A DNA stretch of 64,000 nt from JAEUIE01 sp047602475 (GTDB taxonomy: Bacteria; Planctomycetota; Planctomycetia; Gemmatales; HRBIN36), in contig JASGHE010000002.1 in the NCBI GenBank assembly GCA_047602475.1, positions 1,302,001-1,366,000 on the forward strand. The letters run 5' to 3'. Shown here piece after piece: positions 53,827-63,028 of this stretch; within the stretch, counting starts at the first letter, position 1, and each line of letters starts with the position of its first letter. Under the pieces are notes generated by a model. It ran no database searches, was not told the DNA's origin, and saw only the letters and a list, made by a program, of their open reading frames with translations. A program made the position numbers and the translations under genes.

Positions 53827-53884
53827 AGGGACTCGCGACTGCAAGAGACTGATAAACAACGAGTTACGACATATCGATCAAAAA

Positions 53885-53901
53885 CAGCGGAGAGGAAGGG
53901 A
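53885..53901. repeat. Right attachment-site repeat within tRNA-Ser
   Basis: CAGCGGAGAGGAAGGGA, identical to 5030-5046. It covers the tRNA T-stem 3' strand, the acceptor 3' strand, the discriminator and 3 downstream bases, so integration leaves the tRNA intact. Confidence 0.8.
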
Positions 53902-53974
53902 TTCGAACCCTTGTTACCCTTGCGGGCAAATCGGTTTTCGAGACCGACGCATTCAACCGCTCTGCCACCTCTCC
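53888..53974 (-). tRNA. tRNA-Ser(CGA)
   Basis: 87 nt on the minus strand. Acceptor GGAGAGG / CCTCTCC, discriminator G, no encoded CCA. Anticodon loop CTCGAAA (anticodon CGA, reads UCG). A long variable arm (TTGCCCGCAAGGGTAA) as in class II serine tRNAs. T-arm AAGGG-TTCGAAT-CCCTT. It is the insertion site of the island. Confidence 0.93.
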
Positions 53975-53989
53975 GTTTAATTCCAACCG

Positions 53990-54352
53990 CTAGCCGCCGC
54001 TGGCTGTCGATGTGACACGCAGCAGCTTGTTTTGTTCACCGATCATAGCCACTTTGGGTTCAATAGGCTTATCGCTTTGGCCGAAGGCCATGATGATCAG
54101 CTTGTCACCCAGTTCCGCCAGCCGGGCTGCTCCACCGTTCAGAGTGCATTCACCGGGCTTGCCGCCGGGCAGCACATAGGTGACGAAGCGGGCGCCCGAT
54201 TCGACATTGACGATCTGCACCGCTTCGTTGACCTGAATGCCCGATGCCTGGAGAAACTCTGGCCCCAGCGTGATGGAGCCAACATAGTTGACGTTCTTAT
54301 CCGTCAAGCGAATGTTGTGGATTTTGCCGAGCAAATAGGTGCGTAACAGCAT
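53990..54352 (-). CDS. panD: Aspartate 1-decarboxylase
   Basis: 120 aa, normal length. MLLRTYLLGKIHNIRLTDKNVNYVGSITLGPEFL contains the self-cleavage site Gly25-Ser26 in YVGSIT that yields the pyruvoyl cofactor. NVESGARFVTYVLPGGKPGECTLNGGAARLAELGD matches the PanD active-site region including the GAAAR-like turn (NGGAARL). Makes beta-alanine for pantothenate and CoA. Chromosomal neighbour of the tRNA. Confidence 0.93.
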   Translation of the reverse strand: MLLRTYLLGKIHNIRLTDKNVNYVGSITLGPEFLQASGIQVNEAVQIVNVESGARFVTYVLPGGKPGECTLNGGAARLAELGDKLIIMAFGQSDKPIEPKVAMIGEQNKLLRVTSTASGG

Positions 54353-54460
54353 GTTCAGTAGGGCCTCGCCATCGTCAGGCTAGATTAGGGGAAACGCTCA
54401 ACAATTACCAGACTGGCCGCTGCCAATCGGGTGAAGAATGTCGAGATTGAAAGGCAGTCC

Positions 54461-56644
54461 CTAGGCTGCTGGCTTCTTTGTCGGCGGGGTTTTCTTCGGC
54501 TCCTCGCCCCCCTTCATGAGCGGCTTGCCCTCTTCGAGGTACGTTTCCTGTAGCGTCAGCCCCAGGATGGTCGCCTGCTCCCGTCGGGCGAGGATTTCCC
54601 AAGGGGTGCCCGGGTTCTCTTTGATGATCTTGGTCAACAGCTTCTGCCGTTCTGAATCGTAGGTGCGGGTTTCCTTCTGTTCCAGTTTGCGCTGCGGCAC
54701 GATGATCCAACCGTTGTGGTTCTTCTCATCCTTGATCTTGGGTGTATCCTTGCGGAGCTTGTTGCCGAGGACGAAGCTGTACTCCTGCACATGGGCGAGT
54801 TGGGCCAGCAGGCGGGCCTGGGTGTAGTCAAAGTGAGCACGCCAGCGAAGCGACGGTTCCTCGTCCCGTTTCTCGTCGAGCTTCTTCATGTCGTCGAGCA
54901 GGTCGGAGAGTTCAGCTGTGACATAGGCCGGCGTCTCTTGTTCCTTCTCGATCTTCTTCTTGAAGTTGGCCTCGTCACTCTCTTCCGGGAACCGCATGCG
55001 GAAGGTCTTGAGCGAACGATCCAGTAACTTGATGGCTTTCAGCGTGGATGCCCGCAAAGGATATTGGTTGATCTTGTCTTCAAGCTCTTTGCTGGAGGCA
55101 TAATCGGGGACATACTTGGTGAACGCCGATTGCAGCAGTGGCGGGAAACTGCTCGGGCTCAGGTTGCGGGCATGATCGTTCTCAATGCCCAGTTCCTTGA
55201 TGATGTTGGCGATCTCCATGCCACTGACGATCGGCTCAGCAGGCTTTTTCACCTTCAACTCAACCGGCGGTGAGGAAGATGAAGCGGTACCGCCGGTAGA
55301 CGGTTCTTCCTTGCCGAGCAGTTCGGGGGTCTGGTCAAATCCGTGGCCTTTGAGATACTTGGTGGTTTCTTCATTCACCTGTTTGGCGAACAAGAGTAGG
55401 GGCAAGGTGCCTGACTTAAGTCCAGGGTCTTTCTCAATCGCCTTCCAGTTCTTCTCGATGCTGAGGGTAGCTAACTGGCAAAGCGAATCGATGAAGGCGC
55501 TGCCGTTCTGCCCCGAACTGCTGAGGCCATACGAGTACTGCTTGGGCTTGCAGGCGAGCCAGACTTGAACCCCCTTGGGCATCGCTTCGATCTGTTTGTA
55601 AAGTGTCTCGTCAAGCGCACTTGGGGCATTGCGGACGATGCCTGCCTCCGGGTCGTTCTGGGCGATGTCGAAGATCACCAGCTTCTGGCGGGCTTTGCTG
55701 GCAGCCAGCTTCTCGTAGAGCCAACTGAGCGGGATCATCTTCGCTACCAGCTTGGCATCGCGCTCGGCATCGGGCTTGGCTCCATCGACAGGCAGTTCAG
55801 CATCGACCGGCACGAGGTAGCCTTTGCCCCCCAGCACGGCGGCATGCACAGCCATGACGAGCACGATGTGGTCACTCGGGCTACTGGTCGCCAGGAAATC
55901 CTCCACGGTCGCCTCGATGGTAGCCTTCGTGGGCACCGTAGGCTTCTGATCATCCATATCGCTGAGGACAACGACTTGATCTCGTGGGAAAGACAGCTCG
56001 GTGATCAGAGTTCGCCGCAAGGTGTGTAGCCCTAGCGGATCGCGCTGAAAGGACCGTTCCGCCCGGTAGCCGGGGTTGAGGGGATTGAGGTAGAGGTAGT
56101 TGCGGATGCCGATCAGAAGCGCACGACCGGGGTAGGGGGCGGGGATCTTGGCGAGCTTGCGTTTATCCCGCTTGTCTTGATCGGGGTCGGGCAGGTTCGT
56201 CAGGTCGCCCGAGTTCTTGTCGAGCACTTCTTCCTTGCCCAGCAGCAGCGAGCCATTGTTTTCCGGGGCGGTGGGCTTCGTCGCTGTCACCGCCTTGTTC
56301 ACCATGCCAAAGAGCTGATCCTTGAACGTATAGAAACCGGCACCGAGAGCCCCCAGGAAGACTGCGGCAAGAACGACGTAGATGAGCGTGCTGCTCCGTT
56401 GCTGCCGGGCCATGCGTTTGACGTAAGTATCGGGTTGCGGGGCCGGCGTGGGGACGGGTTCGGGCTTGGCTTGAGGAGGTACAGCGACCTTGGGGGCGAT
56501 GGGCTTGGCAGCTAGTGGCTTTCCATCGGCGGTAAACGTCTTGGAACATCCCTTGCATCGAACGGTGCGCCCCACAAACTCTTCAGGGATCTTGATCGCC
56601 TTCTTGCAATGGGGGCAGGTGGTGGCGATAACGGTGCTAGCCAT
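54461..56644 (-). CDS. Zinc-ribbon, single-TM protein with caspase-like domain lacking the catalytic Cys
   Basis: 727 aa from ATG 56644 (GAGGG upstream). An N-terminal zinc ribbon (C10, C13, C30, C33, MJ0042-like), a Pro/Ala linker, TM about 86-106, then a peptidase C14-like domain (about 172-400): RALLIGIRNYLYL, DQVVVLSDMDDQ, VLVMAVHAAVLGGKGYLVPVDAE, KLVIFDIAQN, ACKPKQYSYGLSSSGQNGSAFIDSL. His267 sits where the GHG His is expected, but the Cys of the DxC motif is Ala328 (DIAQ), so protease activity is unlikely. C-terminal ~300 residues are helical. A scaffold or sensor role is inference. Confidence 0.75.
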   Translation of the reverse strand: MASTVIATTCPHCKKAIKIPEEFVGRTVRCKGCSKTFTADGKPLAAKPIAPKVAVPPQAKPEPVPTPAPQPDTYVKRMARQQRSSTLIYVVLAAVFLGALGAGFYTFKDQLFGMVNKAVTATKPTAPENNGSLLLGKEEVLDKNSGDLTNLPDPDQDKRDKRKLAKIPAPYPGRALLIGIRNYLYLNPLNPGYRAERSFQRDPLGLHTLRRTLITELSFPRDQVVVLSDMDDQKPTVPTKATIEATVEDFLATSSPSDHIVLVMAVHAAVLGGKGYLVPVDAELPVDGAKPDAERDAKLVAKMIPLSWLYEKLAASKARQKLVIFDIAQNDPEAGIVRNAPSALDETLYKQIEAMPKGVQVWLACKPKQYSYGLSSSGQNGSAFIDSLCQLATLSIEKNWKAIEKDPGLKSGTLPLLLFAKQVNEETTKYLKGHGFDQTPELLGKEEPSTGGTASSSSPPVELKVKKPAEPIVSGMEIANIIKELGIENDHARNLSPSSFPPLLQSAFTKYVPDYASSKELEDKINQYPLRASTLKAIKLLDRSLKTFRMRFPEESDEANFKKKIEKEQETPAYVTAELSDLLDDMKKLDEKRDEEPSLRWRAHFDYTQARLLAQLAHVQEYSFVLGNKLRKDTPKIKDEKNHNGWIIVPQRKLEQKETRTYDSERQKLLTKIIKENPGTPWEILARREQATILGLTLQETYLEEGKPLMKGGEEPKKTPPTKKPAA

Positions 56645-56715
56645 GATGGGAGGCCCTCGTGATTTCCCTATTGTAGCATAGCAATGGCTATCCTTCTGAA
56701 AAGAACACCGAAGAC

Positions 56716-57633
56716 GTGATTCAGTACCGGAAGACCAGGAACTCCTGGCAACAGGAACGAACGGCTCATCGGCTGCGAGTGGAACGCTGGACTCGTGACC
56801 GGATCGAGCGCAGTCTGCGGGGCGAGAAGCACCCGGTCTACGACTTCCTGTTTGAATACTACTCATTCCGGGCTGCCCATCTCCAGCGTTACTCTTCCGG
56901 GTTGGGCGTGCTGCTTGAAGACGCTGACATTGATGTTCTCGATTGGCCTAAACACTATTCGATGATTGACGATGGTGCGATCATTGAACCGAGTACTTTC
57001 AACAGCCGACGCTTGCCGATGGTGCGCTGGTGCATTCAGTTGCTGAAGGTCACGCTGGAACGCCCGCCGGTGCTGCACTGCTTCGGCCTGCACGAATGGG
57101 CGATGGTCTACCGCAGCGAGGAGGTACGCCACGGCCAGGTGCCTCTGAGGTTATCGCATGAGGAACTGGCCCGGTTCGTCGAAAGTCAAAACCTCTGCTG
57201 CACCCATTTCGATGCCTTTCGCTTCTTCACACCCCAAGCCGCACCCCGCAATCGTGTCCAACTGAATCGTTACAGCCAGCTCGAATACGATCAGCCCGGC
57301 TGCATCCACGCCAACATGGACTTGTACAAATGGGCCTTCACCCTCGCCCCCTTCACCAGCAGCGAACTGATGATCGATGCCTTTGAGTTAGCCTGGAGGG
57401 CCAGAGAGATCGACATGCGGGCCAGCCCCTACGATCTTCAGCACCTGGGCTTCTTCCCCATTGCTATCGAAACCAAAGCGGGGCGCGAGGAATACATCGA
57501 CTATCAACGCCAACTGCACGAACGAAGCCAGCCGATTCGGGAAAGAATACTGGCAGCCTACATGCATATCGAACAGGCTGTCAGCGATCAATTGGCGATG
57601 ACGGGTGGCTTCTCAAACTCGATGAGCTCATGA
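56716..57633 (+). CDS. Protein of the family annotated 3-methyladenine DNA glycosylase (actinobacterial/planctomycete type)
   Basis: 305 aa, GTG start at 56716. Motifs familiar from this family: HPVYDFLFEYYSFRAAHLQRYS, LHCFGLHEWAMVYR, EEVRHGQVPLRLS, CTHFDAFRFFTP, QPGCIHANMDLYKWAFTLAPFTSSEL, DMRASPYDL, IETKAGREEYIDYQR. It has no obvious similarity to the Tag or AlkA folds that I can see, so the annotated activity should be treated as unproven. Divergent from the caspase-like gene; tail overlaps the CDF gene by 46 bp. Confidence 0.7.
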   Translation: MIQYRKTRNSWQQERTAHRLRVERWTRDRIERSLRGEKHPVYDFLFEYYSFRAAHLQRYSSGLGVLLEDADIDVLDWPKHYSMIDDGAIIEPSTFNSRRLPMVRWCIQLLKVTLERPPVLHCFGLHEWAMVYRSEEVRHGQVPLRLSHEELARFVESQNLCCTHFDAFRFFTPQAAPRNRVQLNRYSQLEYDQPGCIHANMDLYKWAFTLAPFTSSELMIDAFELAWRAREIDMRASPYDLQHLGFFPIAIETKAGREEYIDYQRQLHERSQPIRERILAAYMHIEQAVSDQLAMTGGFSNSMSS

Positions 57634-58529
57634 TCGCCCCACGATTCTTCCGCTTCGATGGGTTCGAGGTGAATGGTCACATCGAGGTTCCGATCATCAC
57701 GCTTGAGCATATCTTCCAACTGCTGAGCGAAGTCGTGAGCTTCCTTCAGCGACATCTCGCCGTTGACCAGCAGATGAAACTCGATCAGTCGGCGTGGGCC
57801 GGCTGTTCTGGTGCGCAGAGCATGAAAGGCCATACCTTGCTTGAGGTGCTCGCTGATCTTCAATCGTAATTGCTCCAGATCTTTGGCTGGCCAGGCGCGA
57901 TCCATCAACCCGTCAAACGAACGCCGCATGAGAATGAGGCCGGTGGCGAGAATGTGGAAGGCAACGAGCAAAGCGATGATCGGATCGAGCCAGAGCCAGC
58001 CCGTCGCCCAGACCAGGCCGAGTGCGATGATGACTGCTCCTGAGGTGATCACATCAGTCATCAGGTGATGCCCATCCGCTTCCAGAATGATGGAACGATG
58101 CTTGCGGCCCTCCCGCAGCAGCAGCATCGCCACGGCAAAGTTGATGACCGAAGCGATAGCCGAGAAAAGCAGCCCGATGTCGAGATGCTCCAGCGGCTGC
58201 GGCGCGAACAGGTGCCTGACTGCCTCCCACGCAATCGTCGCTGCGGCAATCAGTATCAACATCCCCTCGATGCCGCTGGAGAAGTACGAAATCTTTTCGT
58301 GTCCGTAGGTATGCTCGGCATCAGGTGGCCGGGCAGCGTACCAGAGGGCCAGCAGGGCGAGAACACTGGCAACAAGGTTGATGACCGATTCCAGGGCATC
58401 CGAGAGCAGCCCGATGGACCCGGAGACATAAAAGGCGATGAACTTTAGCCCCATCGTCACCACAGCGGCGAGGATGGAGAGCAGAATCGGCCAGCGGGGC
58501 GGTTGTGTTCTTGTGGAAGCCTCAGACAT
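57588..58529 (-). CDS. Cation diffusion facilitator (CDF) transporter
   Basis: 313 aa from ATG 58529, overlapping the RND stop (TGATG). Six TM segments. Metal-site elements in TM2 (IGLLSDALESVINLVASV) and TM5 (EADGHHLMTDVITSGAVI, HxxxD), plus a cytoplasmic C-terminal domain (IEFHLLVNGEMSLKEAHDFAQQLEDML.RDDRNLDVTIHLEP). Exports divalent cations such as Zn(II), Fe(II) or Mn(II) by proton exchange (family knowledge). Translationally coupled to the RND pump upstream. Confidence 0.9.
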   Translation of the reverse strand: MSEASTRTQPPRWPILLSILAAVVTMGLKFIAFYVSGSIGLLSDALESVINLVASVLALLALWYAARPPDAEHTYGHEKISYFSSGIEGMLILIAAATIAWEAVRHLFAPQPLEHLDIGLLFSAIASVINFAVAMLLLREGRKHRSIILEADGHHLMTDVITSGAVIIALGLVWATGWLWLDPIIALLVAFHILATGLILMRRSFDGLMDRAWPAKDLEQLRLKISEHLKQGMAFHALRTRTAGPRRLIEFHLLVNGEMSLKEAHDFAQQLEDMLKRDDRNLDVTIHLEPIEAEESWGDHELIEFEKPPVIAN

Positions 58530-61500
58530 CAATTGGTTCCTTCCGCCTCGGTGGACCATTGCTTGCGGAACCACTGGCCGAGATGATCGAGTTGGACGTA
58601 CAGCACCGGCACATAGAAAAGAGTGACAGCAGTCGAGAGAATGATGCCGCCGATGATGGCCCTGGCCAGCGGGGCACGGGTTTCGACGCCGGCACCCCAG
58701 CCATAAGCCATGGGAATGGCCCCGGCGATCGTGGCCAGCGAGGTCATCAGAATCGGTCGCAGCCGCATCGGGCAGGCCTGCTGCATAGCCTCCTCAGCGC
58801 TCATCAGGTACTCGCGCCCCAGTTCGTTGGCATCGTGCTTGGCAGCGGCTTCATCCACTTCATGCCCACAGACGCCGCCCGTTCGCACCTGGTTGGCGAA
58901 ATCCACGAGCACGATCGAATTCTTCTTCACCAGCCCAGCCAGTAACACGAGCCCAATCATGCTCATGAGGTTGAGCGTATCGCCACAGAACCAAAGTGTC
59001 GCTACCGCTCCCGTGACTCCAAACGGTACCGCCATCAGCACGGTGAAGGGATGGACAAACGAGTTGAACTGCACGCCAAGAATCATGTAGGCGACGATGA
59101 AACCCAGAACGAGCGCCCAGGTCAGGCTTTTCATGGTCTGTTGCATCACCTGAGCGTTGCCAAGAGGAACAATGAAGTAACTGGTGGGGAGGTTCAGTTC
59201 TTCGCGCACCTCTTCGGCGATTTCCTTACAGCGGCCAAGAGCTTCGCCTTGTGATACGCCCGCAGACATATTGGCGCTCAGTTCGATCTTGCGTCGACGG
59301 TTGTAGCGGTTGATGACCGGAAGGGTCGAAACCATTTTCGTGGTCACAATGTCACGCAGGGGAATAAGTCTGCCATCCTGCGACTTGACCTGGATAGCCT
59401 GGAGCTGATCGGGGCTGGCTCGCTGGGTTTCGAGGAATCGTACCCGTACATCGTATCGGCGGTCGCCGTCAGTGAAACGGCCCACCCGCAGTCCGCCGAT
59501 GGAAGCATTGATGGTGAAGCCAAGGCGCTGCATGGGGATGCCCAATTGCTCCGCCTTCTCCCGTTCGGGGAGGATGTGCAGTTCGGGCATACCGGGGCGA
59601 TAGTCGCTGTTGATATCGTTGATCAGCGGGCTGTCGATCATCCTCTGCTTGATGCGCTCGGCATAGCGGATGACCGTGGCCCAATCAGGCCCTTGCACGG
59701 CGAAGTTCACCGGATAGCCTCGTGTAGCGGCAAAGCCCTGCGTCGAAAGATCGAGGACGATTACCTTCATCCCGATCACGCCGGCGAGCCGTTTGCGGAT
59801 TTCCTGGATCACCTGGGTTTGCGTGAGTCCTCGCATCGACTTGGGCATGAGCCTGCAAAAAATCGTCCCTTCGCTGATAAGTTGCCCTGGCCGAATCGAG
59901 ACGGCTGCAAAGACGGTGGCCAGCACCTCCCGGCCCTGCGGATCACGAAGTTGAACAATGATATCTTCGCATTTGTTCAGCATCTCATCGACGTAGTCGA
60001 TGCTGCTGCCGACAGGGCAGATCACAGTGCAGACGAAGCGAGACTGATCTTCGCTGGGCACCAGTTCCATGCCAATAGGCTTCATCCTCAACTTTTCTCT
60101 GCCAAACCAGGAGGCGAGCGGGGCAGGGAGGGAAATGTCGTAGCCGAAGACAAAGAGCAGGGCCGAGCCGGCGATCAGCAGGCTAATCAGCGTGACCAGC
60201 CATTTCAGACGAAGCGACCATCGTATCAGCCAGGTGTAGGCCGTAGTCAATAGATGCATGAGAAAGTCGATCGGTCGGATAATAAGAGGCTCCATGATCC
60301 AGCGATCCACAAACCAGTAGATCACTCGCAAGGGATAGAGCAGAGGATCGAGTATGGTTCTGGTCGAAGCAGCGGCAACTGGCGGCATGGGGCGGCGATA
60401 GTGACGCACATTCAGAAACCGGGCGCAAAGCATGGGCGTCAGTGTCAGCGAGGTCAACAGTGATAACATGACCGCCACGGTGACCGTGATGGCAAATTGA
60501 TAAAAGAATGCGCCGATGGCGCCCTCCAGGAACGCGACAGGAATAAAGATGGCTGCGATGGAGAAGGTCGCGGCAGTGGCGGCGAACGCAATTTCTCTCG
60601 CCCCCAGCCAGGCAGCTCGCACTCGATTGGCCTGTTCAGGCTCTCGATCCTGTTCTTGCTTCTGCTGTTCGCGCAGGCGATAGATGTTTTCAAGAACCAG
60701 AATAGCATCATCGACGACAACTCCGACTGAAAGCGACAGCCCCAGGAGAGTCATGAAATTCACTGTGAAGCCCAGATAACGGATGACCATGAACGTGCCG
60801 ATCAGGGAGATCGGGATCGACAGGCAGACGTTGATGGTGGTGCCTACCGATCCGAGGAAGCAATAGGTAACGACAGCGGTTAGCACAACACCGATAAAAA
60901 GCGTTTCTTTTACTTCAGCGATGTCATCTCGGATGAAAATCGAGAAGTCGGTCGAGATGCTTAATGCCAGATCGGAAGGCAGCTTACTTTTCAGCTCAGG
61001 GATCTTGCTCTTGACTGCATCGCAGACCTCAACGACATTTGCTCCAGTGGCGCGCAGGACGCCGATGCCTACACAAGGTTCACGATTAAACCTCGCCAGA
61101 CTTCGCCGGTCTTCTAATCCATCTTCAACGACCGCTACATCGCCCAGTGTGACCACTTGACCATTAGAAGTGCTGGTAATGGGCAGTTTGGCGAAATCCC
61201 TGGGTTCACGTGCCTCTCCCAGTACACGCACCTGCATTTCACGACTGCTGCTTTCGATCGTGCCCGCGGGCTTTTCGATATGCTCACGCCGCATCGCTTG
61301 AACCACGTCAACAGCATCGAGTCCGAAGGAATGCAATTGGGGGGCGTTGAGCCAAACCCGCATGCTGCGTTGCCTCATGCCGCCGAAAAAGACGCCTCCA
61401 CACCCTTTGATGCTTTCAATGTGCTGTTTCAGTTCGTTTTGCACGAGCCGGTTGATTTCCGCTGACGAACGGGGCCCATGCACCGTAAGCCAGATGACGG

Positions 61501-61909
61501 GGAAGCGATTGAAATTGACCTTGTTAATGACGGGAGGATCAATGTCACTGGGAAGGCGGTTCATGGCGGCCTGCACAGCGTTCTGCACATCTTTGAGAGC
61601 GACATCGACATCGCGGCCCAAACGGAAATTCACCGTCACCATGCTGAGGCCTTCCGAGGAGGCCGATTGCACATAGTCGACAGCTTCGACCCGAGAGATG
61701 GCGTCTTCAATGATATCTGTTACATCCATGTCAACTGTCTCTGGGCTGGCTGCCTCCCAGTAGGTCGTAATGTTGACAACGGGAAAATCAATCTCAGGGA
61801 ACTGACTGATGCCCAGACCCTGATAGCCCAGCCAGCCAAACACGACCAGCGCAGCTGATAGCATGACCGCAAAGACAGGATTACGAATACTCAGATCAGA
61901 CAGACTCAT
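58529..61909 (-). CDS. RND-family efflux pump (HAE1-like)
   Basis: 1126 aa. Starts MSLSDLSIRNPVFAVMLSAALVVFGWLGYQGL. TM4 carries SVGVVVDDAILVLENIYRLRE with the double Asp of HAE1 pumps. The second half has LLAGLVKKNSIVLVDFANQVR. A disordered insert lies between (REQQKQEQDREPEQANRVRAAW). No adaptor or TolC gene is adjacent; coupling to a CDF transporter is unusual. Substrate unassigned. Chromosomal, not island. Confidence 0.93.
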   Translation of the reverse strand: MSLSDLSIRNPVFAVMLSAALVVFGWLGYQGLGISQFPEIDFPVVNITTYWEAASPETVDMDVTDIIEDAISRVEAVDYVQSASSEGLSMVTVNFRLGRDVDVALKDVQNAVQAAMNRLPSDIDPPVINKVNFNRFPVIWLTVHGPRSSAEINRLVQNELKQHIESIKGCGGVFFGGMRQRSMRVWLNAPQLHSFGLDAVDVVQAMRREHIEKPAGTIESSSREMQVRVLGEAREPRDFAKLPITSTSNGQVVTLGDVAVVEDGLEDRRSLARFNREPCVGIGVLRATGANVVEVCDAVKSKIPELKSKLPSDLALSISTDFSIFIRDDIAEVKETLFIGVVLTAVVTYCFLGSVGTTINVCLSIPISLIGTFMVIRYLGFTVNFMTLLGLSLSVGVVVDDAILVLENIYRLREQQKQEQDREPEQANRVRAAWLGAREIAFAATAATFSIAAIFIPVAFLEGAIGAFFYQFAITVTVAVMLSLLTSLTLTPMLCARFLNVRHYRRPMPPVAAASTRTILDPLLYPLRVIYWFVDRWIMEPLIIRPIDFLMHLLTTAYTWLIRWSLRLKWLVTLISLLIAGSALLFVFGYDISLPAPLASWFGREKLRMKPIGMELVPSEDQSRFVCTVICPVGSSIDYVDEMLNKCEDIIVQLRDPQGREVLATVFAAVSIRPGQLISEGTIFCRLMPKSMRGLTQTQVIQEIRKRLAGVIGMKVIVLDLSTQGFAATRGYPVNFAVQGPDWATVIRYAERIKQRMIDSPLINDINSDYRPGMPELHILPEREKAEQLGIPMQRLGFTINASIGGLRVGRFTDGDRRYDVRVRFLETQRASPDQLQAIQVKSQDGRLIPLRDIVTTKMVSTLPVINRYNRRRKIELSANMSAGVSQGEALGRCKEIAEEVREELNLPTSYFIVPLGNAQVMQQTMKSLTWALVLGFIVAYMILGVQFNSFVHPFTVLMAVPFGVTGAVATLWFCGDTLNLMSMIGLVLLAGLVKKNSIVLVDFANQVRTGGVCGHEVDEAAAKHDANELGREYLMSAEEAMQQACPMRLRPILMTSLATIAGAIPMAYGWGAGVETRAPLARAIIGGIILSTAVTLFYVPVLYVQLDHLGQWFRKQWSTEAEGTN

Positions 61910-62016
61910 ACGATGAGACCGCCAGAGGTAAGATACTCTGTCAACGTAACAATTGAGCGAAGAACAGGCGAGTGCCCGCGCTGTGCAATCGCAGGCATGG
62001 GAACTGGATGATAAAC

Positions 62017-62214
62017 CTACTGGTTAGAGATCTCCACAGCTAATTGCCGGGCGATTCGGTAAGCGTGCTTGATGGTGATGACGCGGGCTTCAATCTGTTC
62101 CGGCGTAAAGTAGCGGCCATGATCTGATTCGGGTAACCCGGCCAGTTCACTGGTCAATGGCAGGAGTTGAAGAAACTCTCGGAGTTTGAGCTGCTGTTTC
62201 TCCGTGTCGTTCAT
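62017..62214 (-). CDS. Small hypothetical protein
   Basis: 65 aa: MNDTEKQQLKLREFLQLLPLTSELAGLPESDHGRYFTPEQIEARVITIKHAYRIARQLAVEI. Clean helical sequence, AGGAG just upstream of the ATG. I recognise no family. It lies between the RND pump and the acidic protein. Confidence 0.65.
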   Translation of the reverse strand: MNDTEKQQLKLREFLQLLPLTSELAGLPESDHGRYFTPEQIEARVITIKHAYRIARQLAVEISNQ

Positions 62215-62307
62215 GGTGAATTCTCCTTTGATACAGTTGCTATCTCAAGAGTACATCAGTCTCGCGTCCGATGGAAGCGAAAAGGGTTAGCAGGCAATGA
62301 AACGAAC

Positions 62308-62337
62308 AGGCCACGATGGTCTTGCATCGTGGCCTGC
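62308..62337 (-). terminator. Hairpin downstream of acidic-protein gene
   Basis: 12-bp perfect arms CAGGCCACGATG / CATCGTGGCCTG with 6-nt loop, 18 bp past the stop of the minus-strand gene at 62355. There is no strong T run. Confidence 0.65.
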
Positions 62338-62354
62338 TGAATTCGTTACGGGTG

Positions 62355-62732
62355 TTAATCATCTTCGTCATCTAGATCATCATCATCATCATCGTCTTCG
62401 TCTTCATCGTCATCTTCATCATCATCGAGGTCTTCATCATCGAAATCTTCATCGTCGAGATCCTCGTCAAGGTCCTCGTCATCGAAGTCCTCATCGAGAT
62501 CGTCGAGGTCCTCGTCGTCGAGCTCTTCGAAGTCCTCATCGTCTTCTTCATCCTCCTCATCGTCTTCGTCGTCCTCTTCTTCTTCCTCTTCTTCGTCTTC
62601 ATCGTCATCATCGGATTTGCGACGACCGGCACGAATGCCCGGAGTCTCTTCCCAGGGAGAGAACTCGGCGTCGTCTCCCAGTGGATGGGAGATAGTACGA
62701 CGAATAGTATCTAAAGTCAGGGCCATGAGCAT
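62355..62732 (-). CDS. Extremely acidic Asp/Glu-repeat protein
   Basis: 125 aa from ATG 62732 (GAGG upstream). The first ~40 residues (MLMALTLDTIRRTISHPLGDDAEFSPWEETPGIRAGRRK) are ordinary; about 85 residues that follow are almost only Asp and Glu with Leu/Phe every few positions (DDEDLDDLDEDFDDEDL). The DNA is a degenerate GAT/GAC/GAA repeat, so translation could be a slippery low-complexity tract. Acts perhaps as a polyanionic chaperone or metal buffer; unknown. Confidence 0.7.
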   Translation of the reverse strand: MLMALTLDTIRRTISHPLGDDAEFSPWEETPGIRAGRRKSDDDDEDEEEEEEEDDEDDEEDEEDDEDFEELDDEDLDDLDEDFDDEDLDEDLDDEDFDDEDLDDDEDDDEDEDDDDDDDLDDEDD

Positions 62733-63028
62733 GGAAGAATCCTCGAATAGCAACGATACGACCCACGATCACGCAGGAAGGGCTTTACCTAGAGTGCCTT
62801 ACTCTCCTGCTCCGTGCCAGTCTTCTGGTTAGTAAGAGTTTCGATGCTTGTCAAGCCGACGTGGTATATTTCCTAGGATGCGTAGAGTCATCCTGATCGG
62901 TTGATTGAAACAGGCTATCGAGAGTCTATAATACGCCGGTTATTTGGGGGTGGTTGACGAGCCATTTCTCTACTAGGTTAGCCTAGCGGATTTCCCATAA
63001 TTTTCTGGCGATGCACGAGGAGCTACGG

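Larger units (their letters stand above)
5030..53901. mobile_element. Genomic island integrated at tRNA-Ser(CGA)
   Basis: Seen: a 17-bp direct repeat at both ends, an intact tRNA-Ser at the right end, an integrase (52520-53785) and excisionase-like HTH gene (52136-52507) next to it, and a palindrome of related sequence just inside each end. The interior is enriched in recombinases, intron debris, tRNA fragments, defence-like genes and transport cassettes, and much of it (12-28 kb, 50-52 kb) is visibly more A+T-rich than the flanks. No conjugation or replication genes are seen, so it is better called an integrative island than an ICE. It appears composite, because it carries traces of at least one other element (tRNA-CAU fragment at 50330). 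Confidence 0.75.

Noticed and set aside
58529..61909. RND pump and CDF as part of the island
   Set aside because: They lie beyond the right attachment repeat, next to panD, with flank-like base composition.
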